This document shows positions 36,775-47,895 of a stretch of 64,000 nucleotides of DNA, one piece after another. This stretch comes from Microseira wollei NIES-4236 (lineage in GTDB: Bacteria; Cyanobacteriota; Cyanobacteriia; Cyanobacteriales; Aerosakkonemataceae). Numbering within the stretch: the first letter of the stretch is position 1; every line of letters starts with the position of its first letter. The notes beneath the pieces are model-generated. The model worked only from the letters and a program-made list of their open reading frames with translations. It had not been told where the DNA came from and searched no databases. The stretch covers positions 1-64,000 of the forward strand of contig NZ_BLAY01000018.1 in NCBI RefSeq assembly GCF_020521235.1, written 5' to 3'. Made by a program: the position numbers and the translations under genes.

Positions 36775-37092
36775 CTAATCAATTTTGATGTCTGAGAGCA
36801 TCACGACGTTTTTGGGTTTGTCGTTAAACACCTTGAACAGTTTTTGCTCTACCGCATTTGAACTCAAGAACAAGTTATAAGCACTTTGGAGAGCTTCGCT
36901 GTACTTGACCACCTTTTCCGCTTCAGTTATATCTGGAAAAGTTTCATCAATCTCAGTCATATACTGAGAAAATTTCTTCAATATGTGCAAGCGGTTGACA
37001 TTCACAACCTGCTGATCGAAAGGGAGGTTAAAAAAGAGAAAATAGTCTTCAGCATCAGATATTTTTTTGAGATCGGCTAAAGTCTGTGTCAT
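36775..37092 (-). CDS. nifW: Nitrogenase-stabilising protein NifW
   Basis: NifW helps stabilise or protect the MoFe protein, especially against oxygen. The 105-residue sequence fits the family (ISDAEDYFLFFNLPFDQQVV, then HILKKFSQYM and YSEALQSAYNLFLSS). Its ATG overlaps the stop of the upstream 72-residue gene by four bases (ATGA), and AGGAG stands about nine bases before it, so the two are translationally linked. Confidence 0.95.
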   Translation of the reverse strand: MTQTLADLKKISDAEDYFLFFNLPFDQQVVNVNRLHILKKFSQYMTEIDETFPDITEAEKVVKYSEALQSAYNLFLSSNAVEQKLFKVFNDKPKNVVMLSDIKID

Positions 37093-37307
37093 TTGGCTTG
37101 CTCCTGTGCTTTTAACTGTTTTTTCAGCTCGTCTAACTCGCTAAATAGTTCGTAAGTTCTGCCTGCTACCTCCATAATTTTGTCGAAATCTGTTGGCAGT
37201 CCCTCAGCTAAATCGTGAAGCTCCATTTTGAGTTGACCGCCTTTGCTGTTGAGGCGTTTAATTTTTGCTTTTAAGTCCTCAATGGTTAGTTCGGTTGTTT
37301 GAACCAT
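37089..37307 (-). CDS. CCE_0567-family protein (DUF683)
   Basis: This 72-residue helical protein (LTIEDLKAKIKRLNSKGGQL, then ELFSELDELKKQL) belongs to a small family found in nif clusters. The known Cyanothece member forms a four-helix bundle and has been linked to metal or iron handling. It lies between the DUF269 gene and nifW with a four-base overlap to nifW. AAGGAAG precedes the start. Confidence 0.9.
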   Translation of the reverse strand: MVQTTELTIEDLKAKIKRLNSKGGQLKMELHDLAEGLPTDFDKIMEVAGRTYELFSELDELKKQLKAQEQAK

Positions 37308-37421
37308 AAGTTTCTTCCTTGGTAATTGGTAATTGGTAATTGGTAATTGGTAATTGGGAAATTCCCATTACCCATTACCCTCGTTCCCACGGCTCTGCCT
37401 GGGAACGCCATTACCTAATGA

Positions 37422-37892
37422 CTAAATCTTTGCTACGTCTCGATGGCGGGTAGCGAGTTCTACCGCAGATGTGACCAACTTTTCGCCTTCGGCTGCTAAT
37501 TTTTCAAAAGAATCGAAGCCAAATCTTTGGGCATCGCGCAGAGTTCTGGCGGTGACTAAGAGGCGACCGGAAAATACTAATGCCCAGCCAAATCCTTCGT
37601 GACTCAAGTCAATTACGACTTGACAAAGTAATCCGGTTTCTTGCTCGACTCTAGCTGCAACTGCGCGATAAAACGACGCAACTCTTAACTTAGTCACCGG
37701 ATCGACATCGCCATCAACAGAAATTTTCCGTTTCTGCTCTTTGCTGACAATAAATGGTTTGAGAACCAATTCATCCGACCAAGTCCGGAAAGTACCGTAG
37801 CCATCTTGAGCGCGCATTTGACGTGCCAATTCTTGCAGGTATGGCGTGGTTTTAACTAACTCTTCATTGGTCAGAGCAGTTTCTGTAGTCAT
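37422..37892 (-). CDS. NifX-associated nitrogen fixation protein (DUF269)
   Basis: The 156-residue protein matches the DUF269 family that nearly always follows nifX. Landmarks are YLQELARQMRAQDGYGTFRT, then ISVDGDVDPVTKLRVASFYR and CQVVIDLSHEGFGWALVFSG. It is soluble with no cofactor motif; a role in FeMo-cofactor maturation is inferred from family context. It lies after nifX but is separated from it by a long heptamer array (37945-38203), which is unusual for genes normally a few bases apart. Confidence 0.93.
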   Translation of the reverse strand: MTTETALTNEELVKTTPYLQELARQMRAQDGYGTFRTWSDELVLKPFIVSKEQKRKISVDGDVDPVTKLRVASFYRAVAARVEQETGLLCQVVIDLSHEGFGWALVFSGRLLVTARTLRDAQRFGFDSFEKLAAEGEKLVTSAVELATRHRDVAKI

Positions 37893-37944
37893 TGTCTTTC
37901 CTTTGTTTTCCTGTATCTAGAGTGGGTTAGCGATCGCAAATGAA

Positions 37945-38203
37945 ATTAGCCATTAGCCATTAGCCATTAGCCATTAACCATTAGCCATTAGCCATTAGCC
38001 ATTAGCCATTAGCCATTAGCCATTAGCCATTAGCCATTAACCATTAGCCATTAGCCATTAACCATTAGCCATTAGCCATTAGCCATTAGCCATTAGCCAT
38101 TAGCCATTAGCCATTAGCCATTAGCCATTAGCCATTAGCCATTAACCATTAGCCATTAGCCATTAGCCATTAACCATTAGCCATTAACCATTAGCCATTA
38201 GCA
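37945..38203. repeat. Long ATTAGCC heptamer array inside the nif operon
   Basis: About 37 tandem copies of ATTAGCC fill the nifX-DUF269 gap, with a scattered variant ATTAACC. The unit has no phase with codons and no open frame. This is the longest STRR array in the window. Read on the transcribed (minus) strand the unit is GGCTAAT. Confidence 0.95.
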
Positions 38204-38209
38204 AACTGA

Positions 38210-38611
38210 CTATTCATCCTCAAAATCTTCAAAGCTTTTTTCCTGCTGTTGCAAAACTTTTCGCAGCCAAGGTGGCGGATTTCCTTTCAGCGTAGTCACC
38301 AGATCTTCCAGGACTTCAGTAATCTCGTCGTCTTCTGTTTTTGACTTGACGGGAGTCACTTTCTTGCGAATTAGCCTCGCCGCTGCGCTGCCACCAATTG
38401 CGGCTACATAAACAATCGTGCAGTCAGATAAAGCTTCAATTTTGGGAACCAGTTTATCTTCGTTACCATCTTCGTCGAGTTTGCCATCAAACCCGATGGT
38501 TTCTAAGAATTGATAGCCCTCCGGCGACACGTCGTAAACTGCCATTTGTTTCGCCGATCCGAAATGGGCATTGATGTGAATCAGGTCTTGCGTAGCAAAT
38601 GCAATTTTCAT
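38210..38611 (-). CDS. nifX: Nitrogenase cofactor carrier NifX
   Basis: NifX binds FeMo-cofactor precursors between NifB and NifEN. The 133-residue protein has the NifX/NafY fold: MKIAFATQDLIHINAHFGSA, then VYDVSPEGYQFLETIGF and CTIVYVAAIGGSAAARLIRK. The C-terminal tail is acidic (SFEDFEDE). It follows nifN by 61 bp on the nif strand. GAGGGAAA precedes the ATG. Confidence 0.96.
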   Translation of the reverse strand: MKIAFATQDLIHINAHFGSAKQMAVYDVSPEGYQFLETIGFDGKLDEDGNEDKLVPKIEALSDCTIVYVAAIGGSAAARLIRKKVTPVKSKTEDDEITEVLEDLVTTLKGNPPPWLRKVLQQQEKSFEDFEDE

Positions 38612-38672
38612 TGTTTCCCTCTTCTGCTACTTAGTTTAAGTCTCGCATGAAAAGTTGAAAATCTGGCAATTT

Positions 38673-39980
38673 TTAATGTTTATTTTTGATTTCTTCTTCC
38701 TCCAATAAAATATTGCCAATATTAAACAACAGCGCGGTTGTTCCTTTATAACCAACTGAGGAAAAGTGACCGTTACCCAGGCGATCGTAGATGGGCAATC
38801 CTCGCCGATAGAGAGGAATTCCCAATTTTTTACTCACCCGCGTGCCCTGGGAATTGGTAATCAGTAAATCCGCACCAACCGCCAATTGTTCTAAATCTTC
38901 TAAGTCGCCAATCTTGACAAATTCCGTAGGAACTTCTTGCAGAATTGGTGATTTTGTGGTAGTCACAGCCGCTTGAATTTCTGCTCCCATCTCTTGTAAA
39001 AAGCAGCTGGTTGCATACAACAAATCGGGTTCTAATGCGAGGGATATCTGCTTGCGACCGAAGTAGAAATGGGTGTCTAACATCGCATCTTGGAGTTGGG
39101 TACGCTGGCGGCGGTATTTTTCTGGGACGGGGCGATCGCTGACCAAAGACAGTCGCACCATCAACTCATCCACCGCACTCAATCCCGTTACTCTGGGAAA
39201 CACCTGATATTCCGTTCCGAAGCGCTGCATCAGAACATCCGCCGCACCCCGCATACTTTCCCCCAGCGCCAGGGTAAACGCAGAAGCACCAACGCGCCGC
39301 AAGTCCTCTAAACTCGTCCCACCAGTCGTCGTGGCGCTGTAGTCCCCCTCGTTCAAGTGACCATCGAGGGAAAGCGACAGATCGGGGACGACAATTGGTT
39401 TAAGTCCAAATGCCTCGACAATCTCCTTAATTTCCTCCACATCCCCCGGCGAAAATGCCGAAGAAGGCAAAATTGTCACTTGATCTTCGATCAAATCTCC
39501 TGCTTCTGGAATTGTCTGCACAATGCTTTGAACAGCAGCAGCATATCCATCTTGCAAAGCACCCTTAAAATCCGGAGTAGAAACAAAGACAATCGGCAAA
39601 TCTTGTAATTCTGGATAGCGCTGTTTGATCGTTTTGAGGATGCCTTGCATATCATCCCCGCGCGTTTCCGTTAACCCAGTCGTACAAAGTCCAATAATTT
39701 CTGGTTTCGCTTTCACTAACAAAGTCAAAAGCGCGGTTTGTACGTTATCTTCTCCCCCTAAAATTGTCGTAGTTTCGGTCATCGCGGTCGTACTTAAAGG
39801 AATCGCTTCCCGAAAGTGTCGCACCAACATAACTTTGGCAAACGCCGTGCAACCTTGGGAACCGTGAAACAACGGCATCGTTCCTTTTAAACCTAAGAAA
39901 GCTAACGCTGCACCCAGGGGTTGAGATTGCTTCAGGGGATTAACAGCAACGGATTTTGTGGGGGTGATTACAGTAGCCAT
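38673..39980 (-). CDS. nifN: NifN, FeMo-co scaffold subunit
   Basis: NifN pairs with NifE as the scaffold on which FeMo-cofactor is completed. The 435-residue protein shows NPLKQSQPLGAALAFLGLKG, then FHGSQGCTAFAKVMLVRHF and the LCTTGLTETRGDDM region, matching NifN and not NifK (which is longer). Cluster-binding Cys is in HGSQGC. It stands after nifE with a 223-bp repeat-filled gap. No strong ribosome site is visible before the ATG. Confidence 0.97.
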   Translation of the reverse strand: MATVITPTKSVAVNPLKQSQPLGAALAFLGLKGTMPLFHGSQGCTAFAKVMLVRHFREAIPLSTTAMTETTTILGGEDNVQTALLTLLVKAKPEIIGLCTTGLTETRGDDMQGILKTIKQRYPELQDLPIVFVSTPDFKGALQDGYAAAVQSIVQTIPEAGDLIEDQVTILPSSAFSPGDVEEIKEIVEAFGLKPIVVPDLSLSLDGHLNEGDYSATTTGGTSLEDLRRVGASAFTLALGESMRGAADVLMQRFGTEYQVFPRVTGLSAVDELMVRLSLVSDRPVPEKYRRQRTQLQDAMLDTHFYFGRKQISLALEPDLLYATSCFLQEMGAEIQAAVTTTKSPILQEVPTEFVKIGDLEDLEQLAVGADLLITNSQGTRVSKKLGIPLYRRGLPIYDRLGNGHFSSVGYKGTTALLFNIGNILLEEEEIKNKH

Positions 39981-40203
39981 AAGATTTGCTAATTGCTAAT
40001 TGCTAATTGCTAATTGGTAATTGGTAATTGGTAGTTGGTAATTGGTAGTTGTGTAGGGGCGGGTTTTACCAGCAATATATGCGATCGCAGATAACCTATA
40101 TAAACCCGCCTCCGGTCAGTTGGTAGTTGGTAGTTGGTTCCGATTACCCATTACCTATACCCTCGTTCCCACGGCTCTGCCTGGGAAGGCCATTACCCAT
40201 TAC

Positions 40204-41568
40204 CTATTCCCACGGCGCTGGTTTGCGTACTTGTTCCCAAATGGGACTGTGTAACGCTTCGTCTAATTCCCTTGCCATTTCGATCATTCCTACATAACCT
40301 GCGTAGGGATGATGGCGCTCTTGGTTAATATCCAAAAATGGAATTTTGGCTTTCAATGCTGTATATTGGTTGCGTCCGCCAGCGATTAACATCTCTGCTT
40401 TGGTTTTATCAATTACCTCTAGCAGTTCGGCGGCGTTTCCTTTTTCTAGCATGATGCCATCTTTACCCAAGAGTTCTTTAATTTTGGCTTTATCTTCTTC
40501 GGTACTCTTCTTGGTGCTGGTCGCCATTACTTGCATCCCTAAATCTTTGGCGGCGGATATAACCGACCAGCTTTTTACCCCTCCGGTGTAAAGAACGACT
40601 CGCTTACCTTTGAGTCTTTGGCGATAAGGTTCGAGAGCTTGGTCTAATTTTTCTGTTTCCTCGGCAATTAGTTTTTCGACTCGTTCTTTTAAGTCGTCAC
40701 AACCCAATTTATCTGCTATATTTCTCAGGCACCGATTCATATCTTCGACGCCGTAGAAAGATTCCTCAATGTAGGGAATGCCGTATCTTTCTTGCATCTT
40801 TGTCCCCATGTTGATCAGCGCTTTCGAGCAGATCATGATATTGAGTTTGGCGCGGTGGGCGGTGCAGACTTCGTTGTAACGGGCGTCGCCGGTAATTTTA
40901 GCTAGGACGCGAATTCCTAACTTTTCAAATAAGGGTAAAACTCCCCACAATTCCCCGGCGATGTTGTATTCGCCGATTAAATTTATGTCGTAAGGTGTGG
41001 TATACTCTGGCTCTTTCGTGCCGATGACGTAATCGAGTAATGCTTCGCCGCCGATGCGGTTACCTAGATTTTTCGTACCGACAAAACCGGGGGAATTGAT
41101 CGGGACGACGGGAAGGCCGAATTTCTTTGTAGCGGCAGAACAAACGGCATCCAAATCGTCCCCAATCAGCGCTGTAACGCAGGTCGAGTATACAAAGACG
41201 GCGGCGGGGTTGTAGCGATCGCTCACCTCTTTAATCGCCTTGTACAGCTTCTTCTCTCCCCCAAAAATCACATCATTCTCGCTAACATCGGTCGTAAAAC
41301 CCATTTTATAAAGTTGCGGCCCCGAAGATTGACTACCTCTAGAACCCCAAGAATTACCCGCACAAGCAATCGGTCCGTGAACCAAATGGGCAACATCAGT
41401 AATCGGAACTAAAGCAATCGAAGCACCATCAAACGCACATCCACCTTGAGCGGCTCCCGGTTGTGCTTGCTTAGTACAAGCTGTCTTCTTTTTCCCTTCT
41501 TTCTGATGATTGTGTTCGCAGCCTTTTTCGCTCAGGAGTTCGGTTATTTTAGCTTGAGTAATTTTCAT
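40204..41568 (-). CDS. nifE: NifE, FeMo-co scaffold subunit
   Basis: NifE forms the NifE2N2 scaffold with NifN. The 454-residue protein has [49 protein letters not shown], and [13 protein letters not shown], and ends with the [19 protein letters not shown] segment. An N-terminal His/Lys-rich stretch with Cys ([15 protein letters not shown]) precedes the first conserved motif, as in many cyanobacterial NifE proteins. It lies between the Mo-dependent protein and nifN. Confidence 0.97.
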   Translation of the reverse strand: MKITQAKITELLSEKGCEHNHQKEGKKKTACTKQAQPGAAQGGCAFDGASIALVPITDVAHLVHGPIACAGNSWGSRGSQSSGPQLYKMGFTTDVSENDVIFGGEKKLYKAIKEVSDRYNPAAVFVYSTCVTALIGDDLDAVCSAATKKFGLPVVPINSPGFVGTKNLGNRIGGEALLDYVIGTKEPEYTTPYDINLIGEYNIAGELWGVLPLFEKLGIRVLAKITGDARYNEVCTAHRAKLNIMICSKALINMGTKMQERYGIPYIEESFYGVEDMNRCLRNIADKLGCDDLKERVEKLIAEETEKLDQALEPYRQRLKGKRVVLYTGGVKSWSVISAAKDLGMQVMATSTKKSTEEDKAKIKELLGKDGIMLEKGNAAELLEVIDKTKAEMLIAGGRNQYTALKAKIPFLDINQERHHPYAGYVGMIEMARELDEALHSPIWEQVRKPAPWE

Positions 41569-41717
41569 GACTTAATGGCTAATGGCTAATGGCTAATGGC
41601 TATTTGCTTTTTCTTCTGTGTTTTGGCTTGTCATAATAGCTAATCACCAATTGCTCTGGAGAATTGTGTTGATTTTTACAACTTAGCAATTAGCAATTAG
41701 CTATTAGCAATTAGCAA

Positions 41718-42053
41718 TCAACAAATATATTTCGTTACATCTTCACCGCACACATCTGCTAGGAACGAGAGGGCGCGGAAGCGCAAGAATACAAACTCGT
41801 TGTAGAGAGGATTTAATTTACACAAAGCTGGAATGTGGAATAAAACCCGCCCGAACAAACTGACATCGCGTTCAAAAGGACAGCAGCAAGGAATCAGTTG
41901 ACAAAACAGATGAGCAATGTTTCTATCTTTAACTTCGATGCTATCTACCAATTGACGCAGGGGAGAAAGGATGTCGAAGCCAGGGCTTCTTGGGTTTCTT
42001 ACTAGCTCGTGGTGGTGATGGTCGTGTTCGTGAATTGGGGTAAGAGTTGCCAT
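41718..42053 (-). CDS. Mo-dependent nitrogenase C-terminus-like protein
   Basis: The 111-residue protein belongs to the family named after a Mo-dependent nitrogenase C-terminal domain, found in cyanobacteria but of unknown activity. It has a His-rich N-terminus (HEHDHHHHE) that could bind metal, then DILSPLRQLVDSIEVKDRNI and a Cys-rich CQLIPCCCPFERD motif. ATG 42053 is preferred; the frame further up to 42113 is coded by a MITE-like repeat (42081-42178). It sits between nifK and nifE, as in other cyanobacteria. Confidence 0.85.
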   Translation of the reverse strand: MATLTPIHEHDHHHHELVRNPRSPGFDILSPLRQLVDSIEVKDRNIAHLFCQLIPCCCPFERDVSLFGRVLFHIPALCKLNPLYNEFVFLRFRALSFLADVCGEDVTKYIC

Positions 42054-42080
42054 CTCGCTTCGCTCCAAGTAATAGAAACA

Positions 42081-42178
42081 GGACTTATGCAAAGAAACCG
42101 GGTTTCTATGCAAAATCGTTGCTTTGGAACTAGAGATCTACGCAGAAACCCGGTTTCTAGGAGCGTCGTGCGTCAGTT
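42081..42178. repeat. MITE-like element, copy 3
   Basis: A near full-length member of the GAAACCGGG family, opening with GGACTTATGCAAAGAAACCG and ending with GAAACCCGGTTTCTAGGAGCG. It lies just upstream of the Mo-dependent protein gene and within the nifK-nifE stretch. Confidence 0.75.
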
Positions 42179-42250
42179 CCGAGAAAAAGAAAAAGGAAAA
42201 AGGAAAAGTAGGATAATGATCTGAGGGCTATCTCGAATCAGAAAAATTTT

Positions 42251-42317
42251 TGTAGGGGCACGGCGTAGAATAACTTTTAGTTTGTACTCAAAGGTTGTAC
42301 AATGCCGTGCCCCTACA
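42251..42317. repeat. Inverted element enclosing a TTGAGTAC box
   Basis: Perfect 14-bp arms (TGTAGGGGCACGGC at 42251-42264 and its complement at 42304-42317) enclose 39 bp. Inside, on the minus strand, is TTGAGTACAAA (box at 42284-42291), the sequence used at the nifB, nifP and fdxB promoters. It stands about 40 bases after the nifK stop. It could be a promoter for downstream genes or a chance match inside a mobile repeat; there are no AAATAC repeats beside it. Confidence 0.6.
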
Positions 42318-42355
42318 GAGCCTGCTTTTCCTTGTTCCCTTCCAGAGGGTCAACC

Positions 42356-43897
42356 TTAACGAATCAAGTCGTAAGAAATATCGGTCTTCGCTGGAACGAT
42401 CGTGTTGCGATCCAATTCATCCAGGATGCGATTTACGACCCAATTCAACATGTTAATTACGCCGTCATAACCGAGAGTTGAATAGCGGTGTAAGTGGTGA
42501 CGGTCGAAGATTGGATAACCGATGTGAACGATTGGGGTGTGAGTATCACGCCAGAGATACTTACCGTAAGAATTGCCCACAAAGAAGTCTACTGGTTCGG
42601 TGAACAACAGACTCCGCAGGTGCCACAAGTCTTTCTTAATCCAAACAGTCGCGCCTTGACCGTAGGGAGTTGCTTGCAACACTGCATCGAGTTCTTCTTT
42701 GAAGTCTTCGTCACCATTGTTGCAAACGATGTGGATGGGTTCAGCACCCATTTCTAGTAAGAAATTAACCACACCCCAGATTAAATCTGGGTCGCCATAG
42801 ATGGCGAACTTCTTACCATGCAACCAAGCATGAGAATCGGTCATCGCATCAACAGCGCGTCCCCGTTCTGCGGTCAATTCTTCCGGAATTGGTTTGCCGG
42901 TTAATTCTGATAACCGTTGTAAGAATTCATCGGTGCCCTTAATGCCATAAGGACGCAGAACTTCGGTAGGACGCTCCCAATTTTGCGCGATCCATTCCCG
43001 TGTCTTGATGGTCGAGTATTTTTGCAAGCAGATGGTGGTTTCAGCATTCACGGAATCTGCTGCATCTTCCAGCTTGGTTCCACCGGGATACATTTCATAT
43101 TCGCCGGTGTTGGGAGCATCCAAATAATCGGTATGATCGCCCAGAATGGTGTAGTCGATGCCAAATAAACCGAGAATCCGCTTGACTTCCCGCAGGTTGC
43201 CGATGTAGGTTTCAAAACCGGGGATAAAGTTCAGCTTGCCGTTGGTGGTTTCTTTCTTTTGCTTAGCTGTGAGGCAGGAAAGAATACCCTTCATCATGTT
43301 GTCATAACCCAGAACGTGGGAACCCACGAAACTAGGAGTATGTGCATAAGGAACTGGATAATCTTGAGGGATAGAACCAGCATTTTTGGCGTTACCAATA
43401 AACCCGTTCAAGTCATCCCCAATTACCTCTGCCATACAGGTGGTGCAGACGGCAATCATCTTGGGATTGTACATGGCTTTGGTATTAGCCAAACCCTCGA
43501 TCATGTTCTTCAGACCGCCGAATACCGCTGCGTCTTCTGTCATGGAAGAAGATACCGCAGAGAAGGGTTCTTTGAAGTGGCGGGTAAAGTGGGTGCGGAA
43601 ATAAGCAACGCAACCTTGAGAACCGTGAACGAAGGGCATTGTTTTTTCAAACCCTACGGCGGCTAAAATAGCACCTAAAGGTTGGCAAGCTTTTGCTGGG
43701 TTAACGGTTAAAGCTTCGCGAGCAAAGTTCTTTTCCCGATATTCCCAAGTCTTCGTCCAATCAGCGATTTCTTTTACTTTATCGACAGGAGCCATCCCTT
43801 CAAACTCTTCCTTTTTACGGGCAAAGAGTTCTTGGTATTCTGGTTGGTGAAATAGTTCGGCGTGGTCTTTGATCTGGTCAATATTATTCTGAGCCAT
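42356..43897 (-). CDS. nifK: Nitrogenase MoFe protein beta chain
   Basis: NifK and NifD form the MoFe protein that reduces dinitrogen. P-cluster ligands are seen in [27 protein letters not shown] and [19 protein letters not shown]. The 513-residue length is normal. The start has GGAGA ahead of the ATG. It follows nifD by 120 bp, and no insertion element interrupts it. Confidence 0.98.
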   Translation of the reverse strand: MAQNNIDQIKDHAELFHQPEYQELFARKKEEFEGMAPVDKVKEIADWTKTWEYREKNFAREALTVNPAKACQPLGAILAAVGFEKTMPFVHGSQGCVAYFRTHFTRHFKEPFSAVSSSMTEDAAVFGGLKNMIEGLANTKAMYNPKMIAVCTTCMAEVIGDDLNGFIGNAKNAGSIPQDYPVPYAHTPSFVGSHVLGYDNMMKGILSCLTAKQKKETTNGKLNFIPGFETYIGNLREVKRILGLFGIDYTILGDHTDYLDAPNTGEYEMYPGGTKLEDAADSVNAETTICLQKYSTIKTREWIAQNWERPTEVLRPYGIKGTDEFLQRLSELTGKPIPEELTAERGRAVDAMTDSHAWLHGKKFAIYGDPDLIWGVVNFLLEMGAEPIHIVCNNGDEDFKEELDAVLQATPYGQGATVWIKKDLWHLRSLLFTEPVDFFVGNSYGKYLWRDTHTPIVHIGYPIFDRHHLHRYSTLGYDGVINMLNWVVNRILDELDRNTIVPAKTDISYDLIR

Positions 43898-44017
43898 TGT
43901 AGTCTCTCCAAAAATTCCGTGGTCTGCGATTTGATAATTGCTAATTGCTAATTGCTAATGGGTAATTGGCGATCTGGTTTTGGCAAGTCCTATTACCCAT
44001 TAACTATTACCGATTGC

Positions 44018-45457
44018 CTATTGTTTCCAAGGAGTCTTGACTAGATCCCAAGTGGGGTTATTCAATGCCATGTCCATGTCACGGGCGAAGATAGCAAATC
44101 CGTCATAACCGTGATAAGGACCGGAATAATCCCAAGAGTGCATCTGACGGAAGGGCAGACCCATCTTTTGGAAGACATACTTCTCTTTGATGCCAGAAGC
44201 CACGAGATCGGGTTTTAATTTCTTGACGAATTCTTCAAACTCATAACCTGTTACGTCGTCATAAATTAATGTGCCGTGATCGACGTAGTGAGTCGTGCGT
44301 TTGTAGTCGTCGTTGTGACCGAATTCATACCCCGTACCGATGACTTTCATTCCCAAATCGTAGAAGGCGGGAACGACGTGGCGGGGACGCAGACCGCCCA
44401 CCATGATCATTACGGTCTTGTCTTTCAAACGGGGGAGATATTTTTCCAGAATGGCGTCGGTTTGAGCTTGGTATTGGGCAATAACGCGCTCTGCACCTTC
44501 TTTAATCTTGTCGTCAAATCGTTCGGCAATCATCCGCAGCGATTCGGCAATCTTGGTGGGGCCAAAGAAGTTATATTCTAACCAGGGTATACCATATTTC
44601 TCTTCCATGTGACGAGAAATATAGTTCATCGAACGGTAGCAGTGTACCAGGTTCAGTTTCACTTTGGGCGTGACTTTCATCTCTTGCAAAGTGCCATCCC
44701 CTGACCACTGGGCTACTACGCGCAGTCCCATTTCTTCTAACAGGATGCGGGAAGACCAAGCGTCACCACCGATGTTGTAGTCACCGATGATTGCTACGTC
44801 GTAAGGTGTGGACTCGAATTCGAGTTTGTCTAGGTCGGTTTTGTCGAATACCCAGTCACGAACTGTGTCGTTGGCGATGTGGTGACCGAGGGATTGAGAT
44901 ACACCCCGGAAGCCTTCGCAACGTACTGGAACAACCATTTTTCCAGTTTCTTTGGTGGCTTTACGGGCAACTGCTTCAATGTCATCCCCGATTAGACCAA
45001 TCGGACATTCAGATTGAATCGTAATCCCGTTGTTGAGGGGGAATAATTCTTCGAGTTCAGTTATCAGTTTGGCAAGTTTCTTGTCACCGCCGAATACTAC
45101 GTCTCTTTCTTGGAAATCGGAGGTGAAATGCATCGTACCAAAGGTGTCAATACCTGTGGTGCCTATGTAATAGTTGCGGCGACCTGACCAGGAATAATAA
45201 CCGCATCCAACGGGGCCGTGACTGATGTGAATCATGTCTTTGATCGGACCCCAAACCACACCCTTCGATCCGGCGTAGGCACAACCACGAGTGGTCATAA
45301 CGCCTGGGTTGGATTTGATGTTGGATTTAACGCCGCAATCTGCTTTGCCTTCTTCGTATACGTTGAGGTGTTTCTCGCGTTTCTTGGCAGTTTTTTCAGG
45401 ATATACTGCCAGAACTTCTTTAATTAGGTCTCTATTTTCTTGTACTACGTCGCTCAT
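44018..45457 (-). CDS. nifD: Nitrogenase MoFe protein alpha chain
   Basis: NifD holds the FeMo-cofactor and part of the P-cluster. P-cluster Cys are in [26 protein letters not shown] and [13 protein letters not shown]. FeMo-cofactor ligands are Cys in [11 protein letters not shown] and His in [17 protein letters not shown]. At 479 residues the gene is complete and uninterrupted; there is no excisable nifD element of the Anabaena type. GGAGA stands before the ATG. Confidence 0.98.
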   Translation of the reverse strand: MSDVVQENRDLIKEVLAVYPEKTAKKREKHLNVYEEGKADCGVKSNIKSNPGVMTTRGCAYAGSKGVVWGPIKDMIHISHGPVGCGYYSWSGRRNYYIGTTGIDTFGTMHFTSDFQERDVVFGGDKKLAKLITELEELFPLNNGITIQSECPIGLIGDDIEAVARKATKETGKMVVPVRCEGFRGVSQSLGHHIANDTVRDWVFDKTDLDKLEFESTPYDVAIIGDYNIGGDAWSSRILLEEMGLRVVAQWSGDGTLQEMKVTPKVKLNLVHCYRSMNYISRHMEEKYGIPWLEYNFFGPTKIAESLRMIAERFDDKIKEGAERVIAQYQAQTDAILEKYLPRLKDKTVMIMVGGLRPRHVVPAFYDLGMKVIGTGYEFGHNDDYKRTTHYVDHGTLIYDDVTGYEFEEFVKKLKPDLVASGIKEKYVFQKMGLPFRQMHSWDYSGPYHGYDGFAIFARDMDMALNNPTWDLVKTPWKQ

Positions 45458-45589
45458 TTTGTGTCTTCTCCGGCATTATTTTTGTAGCGCACATTGGGAG
45501 ATTGAAGAGGAGAGGAGGAAGGGCGAAGGGGGGGAGGGGGGAGAATGTCCCCTAATCCCTAGCCCCTAGTCCCTAGCCCTTAGTTGCGA

Positions 45590-46483
<894 letters not shown>

Positions 46484-46732
46484 TTAATTGGTTGGTTTGT
46501 GTCGTTGTCTCGTGGTTGGTGGTTAGTTGGGGAAGTGGCATTTTTCAACTAACTGCCAACCGCTGTCTTTAGGTTGGTTAAGGCCCATCTCGCGGGAATG
46601 GTTATGAGATGGGGTGGGGGAAAGGGAGGATCGCTGGAGGCGATCGCTCTCCTCTATACTTCTTCTTCATGTTTGGTAATTGGTAATTGGTAATTGGTAA
46701 TTGGTCATGAGTCTTGGGTCATGACTCTTTGT

Positions 46733-47659
46733 TTAAATTGCTTCGACTGCGATCGTCGGTAGGACGCGCTCTTGTAATTTGGCTTCGACTGCTATTTTGA
46801 GGGTGACTAAACTGCTGGGACAAGTTCCGCAAGCGCCTCGCAGAATAACTTTTACTTTGTCGCCTTCTACGTCGTAAAGTTCTATATCTCCCCCATCTGC
46901 TTTCAGGAATGGTCTGATTTCTGCCTCTATAACTTGTTGGATCAAGTTGATTTTTTGCATCGGGGTCAGATGTCTGACTGGAGGTTCGCTTCCTTCTTCT
47001 TTTGCTACTGCTATATCGGTTGCGACTCCTACGTTATAGTCATCATAACTTGTTTCTGGTTCATTTTCAATCTCTGACCAAACAGAAGCGATTATATCGT
47101 CAATATCTGCGTAACAAGTGCTGCATCCGCCCCCGGCTTTGATGTAGTTTGTTACCTGTTCGGCTGTGGTGAGTTTGTTTTGTTTAACTACCTTCCGAAT
47201 CCGGTTTTCTGTGACACCAAAGCACTTACAAATTAATGTGCTTTCGTCTTCTTCATGGGCTTCTACTTCAATTCCTTTGTAGCTGTAAATCGCTGCTTCT
47301 AGCGCTTCGGCTCCCATTACGGAACAGTGCATTTTTTCTTCGGGAAGTCCTCCCAGGAATTCGGCAATGTCTCGGTTGGTAACTTTGATCGCTTCTTCTA
47401 CTGACATACCGATAATCATGTCGGTGAGGGCAGATGATGAAGCGATCGCACTAGCACATCCAAAGGTCTGAAAGCGGGCATCAACAATTTTTTGGCTGGT
47501 TTCATCAATCTTGAGGTGAAGTTTCAGGGCGTCTCCGCAAGCTATGCTTCCTACTTCTCCGGTGACTACTTTTTTTCCTGTCTCTTCGGTGGCTTCTAAC
47601 GCTCCCTGATTTTTGGGATTGTAGAAGTGTTCCATTACTTTCTCAGTATAGTCCCACAT
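46733..47659 (-). CDS. nifU: Fe-S cluster scaffold NifU
   Basis: NifU assembles Fe-S clusters for nitrogenase. Three domains are present in its 308 residues: an IscU-like scaffold (GSIACGDALKLHLKID, FGCASAIASSSALTDM, MHCSVMGAEAL), a central [2Fe-2S] domain (CKCFGVTENRIR ... GGGCSTCYADID) and a C-terminal Nfu domain (GACGTCPSSLVTLK). All cluster Cys are present. It works with NifS, the gene directly upstream. Confidence 0.98.
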   Translation of the reverse strand: MWDYTEKVMEHFYNPKNQGALEATEETGKKVVTGEVGSIACGDALKLHLKIDETSQKIVDARFQTFGCASAIASSSALTDMIIGMSVEEAIKVTNRDIAEFLGGLPEEKMHCSVMGAEALEAAIYSYKGIEVEAHEEDESTLICKCFGVTENRIRKVVKQNKLTTAEQVTNYIKAGGGCSTCYADIDDIIASVWSEIENEPETSYDDYNVGVATDIAVAKEEGSEPPVRHLTPMQKINLIQQVIEAEIRPFLKADGGDIELYDVEGDKVKVILRGACGTCPSSLVTLKIAVEAKLQERVLPTIAVEAI

Positions 47660-47895
47660 GGCTGTTTTTGTGAAGGGGTAAAGTGTTAAGAAAATTGGTA
47701 ATTGGTGATTGGTAATTGCTAATTGCTAATTGCTAATTGCTAACTGCTGACTGGGAGTTTGTGAGCTGGATGGCTGCTAAATTTGTACTCTTAGCCATTA
47801 GCCATTAGCGATTAGCCATTAGCCATTAGCGATTAGCCATTAGCCATTAGCCATTAGCCATTAGCCATTAGCCATTAGCCATTAGCCATTAGCCA

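Noticed and set aside
37945-38203. Heptamer array considered as a CRISPR or coding repeat
   Set aside because: A 7-bp unit with no spacers and no open frame; it fits cyanobacterial STRR.
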